From NCBI RefSeq assembly GCF_020907405.1, contig NZ_JAJJOE010000009.1, positions 248,001 to 312,000 of the forward strand: a stretch of DNA of 64,000 bases. The letters run 5' to 3'. This DNA is from Arthrobacter sp. zg-Y769 (GTDB taxonomy: Bacteria > Actinomycetota > Actinomycetes > Actinomycetales > Micrococcaceae). The position numbers and the translations under genes were made by a program. Positions 61,026 through 64,000 of the stretch are shown in pieces. Each line of letters opens with the position of its first letter. Position 1 is the first letter of the stretch. Below the pieces are notes generated by a model. The model worked only from the letters and a program-made list of their open reading frames with translations. It did no database searches and was not told the DNA's origin.

Positions 61026-61586
61026 TTAGGCATTCTTGCGGCGGGCGACAGCCACGGAGGCGACGCCGGCACCCAGTGCCAGGACGCCTGCGGCACCCCA
61101 GAGCATCATGGCGGAGTCCGCGCCGGTGTCGGCAAGGCCGCCGTCGGCGGACGCGTTCGCGCCGGTTCCGGCACCCGTACCCTCGGCTTCAACAACGACG
61201 GTGCTGGTGACTACCTTGCCCGACTCCACGCCGGTGGCAGTCAGGGTGTAGGTTCCGGGCTCGCCGAGCGTTACCTCAACGGCAAAGTTGCCGGCTGCAT
61301 CGGCAACGGTGTTGTAGCTGCCAATCTGCTGAGCCAAGATGATCGGGCTGCTGACACCGGTGCCAGCGACCACTGTGGGGTCGTTGGCGTAAGTGGCGGT
61401 TACGAGGATTTCCTCGCCGGGGATGAAGCCGACACCGCTGAAGACAACAGTTGAATCGGGGGTGACAACGCTATCGCTGACCGTGCCGGTGGCCGGTGCG
61501 GGGTAGCTTTCAAGGGCGCTGGCAGCTCCGGCGCCAACGAAGGCCAAGGATCCGGTCAGGACTAGTGCGGATACGGTTTTTTTCAT
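61026..61586 (-). CDS. LAxTG-type cell-surface protein
   Basis: A 186-residue secreted protein: signal peptide M-K-K-T-V-S-A-L-V-L (1-about 25), a single beta-rich Ig-like domain (about 30-130), a short Gly/Ala-rich stalk, and a sorting signal: L-A-D-T-G, a hydrophobic stretch and R-R-K-N-A at the end. LAxTG is typical for class E sortases of high-GC actinobacteria, which would anchor it to peptidoglycan. No sortase is in the window. ATG 61586 has a GGGGAG site. Confidence 0.88.
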   Translation of the reverse strand: MKKTVSALVLTGSLAFVGAGAASALESYPAPATGTVSDSVVTPDSTVVFSGVGFIPGEEILVTATYANDPTVVAGTGVSSPIILAQQIGSYNTVADAAGNFAVEVTLGEPGTYTLTATGVESGKVVTSTVVVEAEGTGAGTGANASADGGLADTGADSAMMLWGAAGVLALGAGVASVAVARRKNA

Positions 61587-61826
61587 GTGAGACTCCCCGG
61601 TGCAATTGATAAAGACTGTGTGGTTATAGACGGTCGGCTCCCACCAAGAACCCGTGAAACCAAGCCTGGAAATATTTCGATCTACTGATGTGTCCCGGCG
61701 CTTCCCAGCATTACCGGTAACCTGCGCCCCTCCGCAACGCTTTTGCGAAGTGGAACGTTCTTACGGTAACAGGTGATGGTCCTACTTCCAAGCGTTGTGT
61801 GATAGGCAATCACAAACTTCATATTA

Positions 61827-63722
61827 CTATTCACAGGATTCGCTCGTTTTCGCGGGGAGCACTACGTCTCGAACCGCTTGTACCGAAGGCGTAACTTGGA
61901 GCTTTGGTAAAGAATCCTGCACTACTCGGGAAAACTCGAGGTCTATTACTGCTGTTTCTCCTGGGGCTAATTCCAAGGTCACCGTCCCGACGGGCCTCTG
62001 GCCGTGTTTACCGGCTCCGAAGGGCACTGCGGTTCCGTTGATCTGGGCTGATTCCACCAAAGCTTGTGCAGGGCCATAGACAACGTAGTTCGTGCGGATG
62101 TGTCCGGGTTCCACTCCATACACTCCGGCACCCGTGACGTAGGCCGGAAGTGAGGACGCGGCGTCCTGGGGTGCTGAATTCACTACGGTGACCTGTACGT
62201 TGTAGCGGCTGTACCCCTTGGATTCGCAGGTTTGAACAAGTTGCACTGTGCGTGAGGCGTAGTAATCCATTTTCGCCCCAGTCCCATCGTTGAAGTACAC
62301 ACCAAAGTTTGCGCCGCCGGCATTCGGTCCCGTAACGGCACCCGCTAAGGCAGTGGTCGAAATAATGTCCTGCTCGTCATTGTCGCTGGACCATAAATAC
62401 AGGCGGTGCTCTTGGACACTGGTGATCAACGCCTGGACCAGCTGGCTGCTGTCTCCCTGCCCATCGGTGAATGCAGAGAAAACACTGGCTGCCACGGCAG
62501 CGAAGTAGGCGTCTTGAGCGGACGGGTCAGCAATTTCCCGGTAAACGTCGGAGAGGAGAGTGCTGACAACATTGTCCTTTGTCAGGGATAAGGGCAGTGA
62601 CGTTCCCTCGATTGCTCTTACCACCGCCGGATCGGTGAGATCTACCGGGCCGGTGGCCTCCAAGAGATGGGCCAATACGACTGGGTCCATAGCAAGCACC
62701 CCGTCCACGGTTTCCCCTGAATAACGTTCTTCCCACATCCTTTTGGCGGTTTCTGCCGCTGTCGGGAAATGCGGTGTGAGGTTCACGTTCTGCATCTGCG
62801 TTCCGAGCCGTTTTGTATACAGTCTTTCCTGCTCTGGGTCGACGTCAAGGGCCGGTCGAAAGGCCTCGATCGCTCCAGCACTACTCTGGTCGCTTAGGCT
62901 GATTAGACCATCATTGGTGGTCAGCATTGCCAAAGCTCCCGGAATGCCGCCTGTCGCACGGGCTTCAGCACTGTTCTGCACGAGGACTAGGTAACTACGT
63001 TCCCCGTCGCTTCCTAGCATTCCGGGGAGAAGTGTCGCCGCCGAGGAAGCTGTGCTCAAAGCGGAACTGACGGAAGCGAGCTGCTTAGCTGCGGAATCGA
63101 TGGGACCTGCTACCTCTGGCAAAAGAGTACTGAGATTGATCGAGGACAAACGTTCGTGAGACAACCGGACGGTATTTGCCGCGCTCGAAATAGCGGGAGC
63201 CGACGCGTTCAGCTGATCGACGTCAATCCGGCCATCTGTAGGAGAAAGTGCTGCCCAATCTAAGGAATCATATCGTCCAAGCAATGGGGCTACGGCTCGA
63301 GCGACGATGTCGTCCGCCGAAACTGCTACTTCCGTTACTGCCTCGAAATTCGGTCCCAGAACGGGAACTACCGATGCAACCTTCCACAAGGGTCCTGTGG
63401 TGGTAGACCGCGCGGCGGAGGTCTGTTCCTGCATACTTGTGAACGTTTGCTGAGCCTCGGGATAACTCCCTTCGGTCAACTGGGACCGGAGCTCGGAAGC
63501 CAAGGACATAGCTTCCTCTAGTTGACCGCGGACTGTGGATACCTGGTGGGCTAGCGCTAAGGCTACTGAACAAATCAATATCGCAAGTGCGAAAAGGCCC
63601 AATCCTAGCCTGATCAGAATCTTCCGCTGGCGCTGGACTGGTGTCCTACGGCCTTTTTTGGGAATTGCGGCATGGGTTGGAGATTTCCCCGTTACGGCGG
63701 AGACATCATCATTTCTAGACAC
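61827..63722 (-). CDS. DUF4012 domain membrane-anchored protein
   Basis: A 631-residue protein: a Lys/Arg-rich N-terminus, one transmembrane helix (about 36-59), a helical region, then a large extracytoplasmic domain with the DUF4012 landmark Y-L-V-L-V-Q-N-S-A-E-A-R-A-T-G-G near residue 250. DUF4012 genes often accompany polysaccharide clusters in actinobacteria, but the role is unknown. The base composition looks lower in GC than the left part of the window. It lies 40 bp after the truncated glycosylphosphotransferase gene. Start GTG 63722. Confidence 0.85.
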   Translation of the reverse strand: MSRNDDVSAVTGKSPTHAAIPKKGRRTPVQRQRKILIRLGLGLFALAILICSVALALAHQVSTVRGQLEEAMSLASELRSQLTEGSYPEAQQTFTSMQEQTSAARSTTTGPLWKVASVVPVLGPNFEAVTEVAVSADDIVARAVAPLLGRYDSLDWAALSPTDGRIDVDQLNASAPAISSAANTVRLSHERLSSINLSTLLPEVAGPIDSAAKQLASVSSALSTASSAATLLPGMLGSDGERSYLVLVQNSAEARATGGIPGALAMLTTNDGLISLSDQSSAGAIEAFRPALDVDPEQERLYTKRLGTQMQNVNLTPHFPTAAETAKRMWEERYSGETVDGVLAMDPVVLAHLLEATGPVDLTDPAVVRAIEGTSLPLSLTKDNVVSTLLSDVYREIADPSAQDAYFAAVAASVFSAFTDGQGDSSQLVQALITSVQEHRLYLWSSDNDEQDIISTTALAGAVTGPNAGGANFGVYFNDGTGAKMDYYASRTVQLVQTCESKGYSRYNVQVTVVNSAPQDAASSLPAYVTGAGVYGVEPGHIRTNYVVYGPAQALVESAQINGTAVPFGAGKHGQRPVGTVTLELAPGETAVIDLEFSRVVQDSLPKLQVTPSVQAVRDVVLPAKTSESCE

Positions 63723-63762
63723 GGTCCAGCTTTCGGGATCAAATCGGCGGCGTCAGCCGAGG

Positions 63763-64000
63763 TCAGTAGGCACCATGACGAGCAAGCACTGCGCGCACGG
63801 TCTTTAGCAAAATCGCAATGTCACCTGCTAGGGACCAGTTCTCTACGTAGTAGAGGTCCAGCCGGACAGTGTCGTCCCATGAAAGCAACGACCGGCCACT
63901 AACCTGCCATAGGCCCGTTAGGCCAGGCCGCACCAAGAGGCGGCGGTGAACGTGATTCTCGTAGAGGTTTACCTCTACAGGCAATGGTGGGCGCGGACCA
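63763..64000 (-). CDS. Polyprenyl glycosylphosphotransferase, C-terminal part (runs off the window)
   Basis: Only the last 79 or so residues are visible. They read G-P-R-P-P-L-P-V-E-V at the window edge, then R-P-G-L-T-G-L-W-Q-V-S-G-R and R-L-D-L-Y-Y-V-E-N-W-S-L, closely matching the catalytic C-terminus of the enzyme at 44074-45588. It is a second initiating enzyme, implying another glycan cluster to the right. It is co-directional with the DUF4012 gene. Confidence 0.88.
   Translation of the reverse strand, partial: GPRPPLPVEVNLYENHVHRRLLVRPGLTGLWQVSGRSLLSWDDTVRLDLYYVENWSLAGDIAILLKTVRAVLARHGAY

Overview
The window is about 64 kb of GC-rich actinobacterial chromosome. The gene content and order (rsmI divergent from a protein O-mannosyltransferase; rpf/rsmA/ispE/ABC-F; tRNA-Gln/glmU/prs/rplY/pth) point to the Micrococcaceae, most likely Arthrobacter or a close relative. 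This is inferred from synteny and composition, not from a database match. I saw no insertion sequence, phage, CRISPR array or rRNA operon.

Left part (1-29.9 kb) is conserved core genome: Trm112-like protein, ahcY, RDD and SpoIIM-like membrane proteins, a DUF1461 membrane protein with a long acidic tail, an acyl-CoA ligase, a protein mannosyltransferase, rsmI, a succinate-semialdehyde dehydrogenase, the MoxR/DUF58/transglutaminase operon, TatD, a resuscitation-promoting factor, rsmA, ispE, an ABC-F ATPase, a TetR-NUDIX fusion, tRNA-Gln(UUG), glmU, prs, rplY and pth. A 16-bp-stem hairpin at 29843-29908 closes this part.

Middle part (30-43.8 kb) is unusual: five consecutive same-strand genes, each for a 744-917 residue STAND/AAA-type ATPase with a C-terminal LuxR helix-turn-helix (LAL/MalT-like). 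Right of them (44-57.2 kb) is an exopolysaccharide locus: polyprenyl glycosylphosphotransferase, a TagD-like cytidylyltransferase, a membrane-anchored GH16 hydrolase, a Wzz-like protein, a PssD/PssE glycosyltransferase pair, and on the other strand Wzx, Wzy, GT2, CDP-alcohol phosphotransferase, a large secreted fibrinogen-like/propeller protein and a membrane-anchored protein.

The main discovery is a promoter element shared by the regulators and the polysaccharide genes. TACTCGTGT(G/A), exactly 18 nt, then a -10 hexamer TANNNT occurs before regulator 3, regulator 4, the glycosyltransferase gene and the wzz gene. Related TACT-x-GTA dyads precede the GH16 gene and the minus-strand operon. A weaker copy with the same 18-nt spacing lies before an unlisted 45-codon membrane-peptide gene at 60782-60919. 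I propose that one or more of the LAL regulators bind this element, forming an autoregulated switch for capsule production.

Right edge (57.5-64 kb): sufS-sufU, UDP-glucose dehydrogenase (supplying UDP-glucuronate), the small membrane peptide, an LAxTG surface protein, a DUF4012 protein and the C-terminus of a second glycosylphosphotransferase running off the window. The last 2.4 kb looks lower in GC, suggesting a second polysaccharide cluster of different origin.
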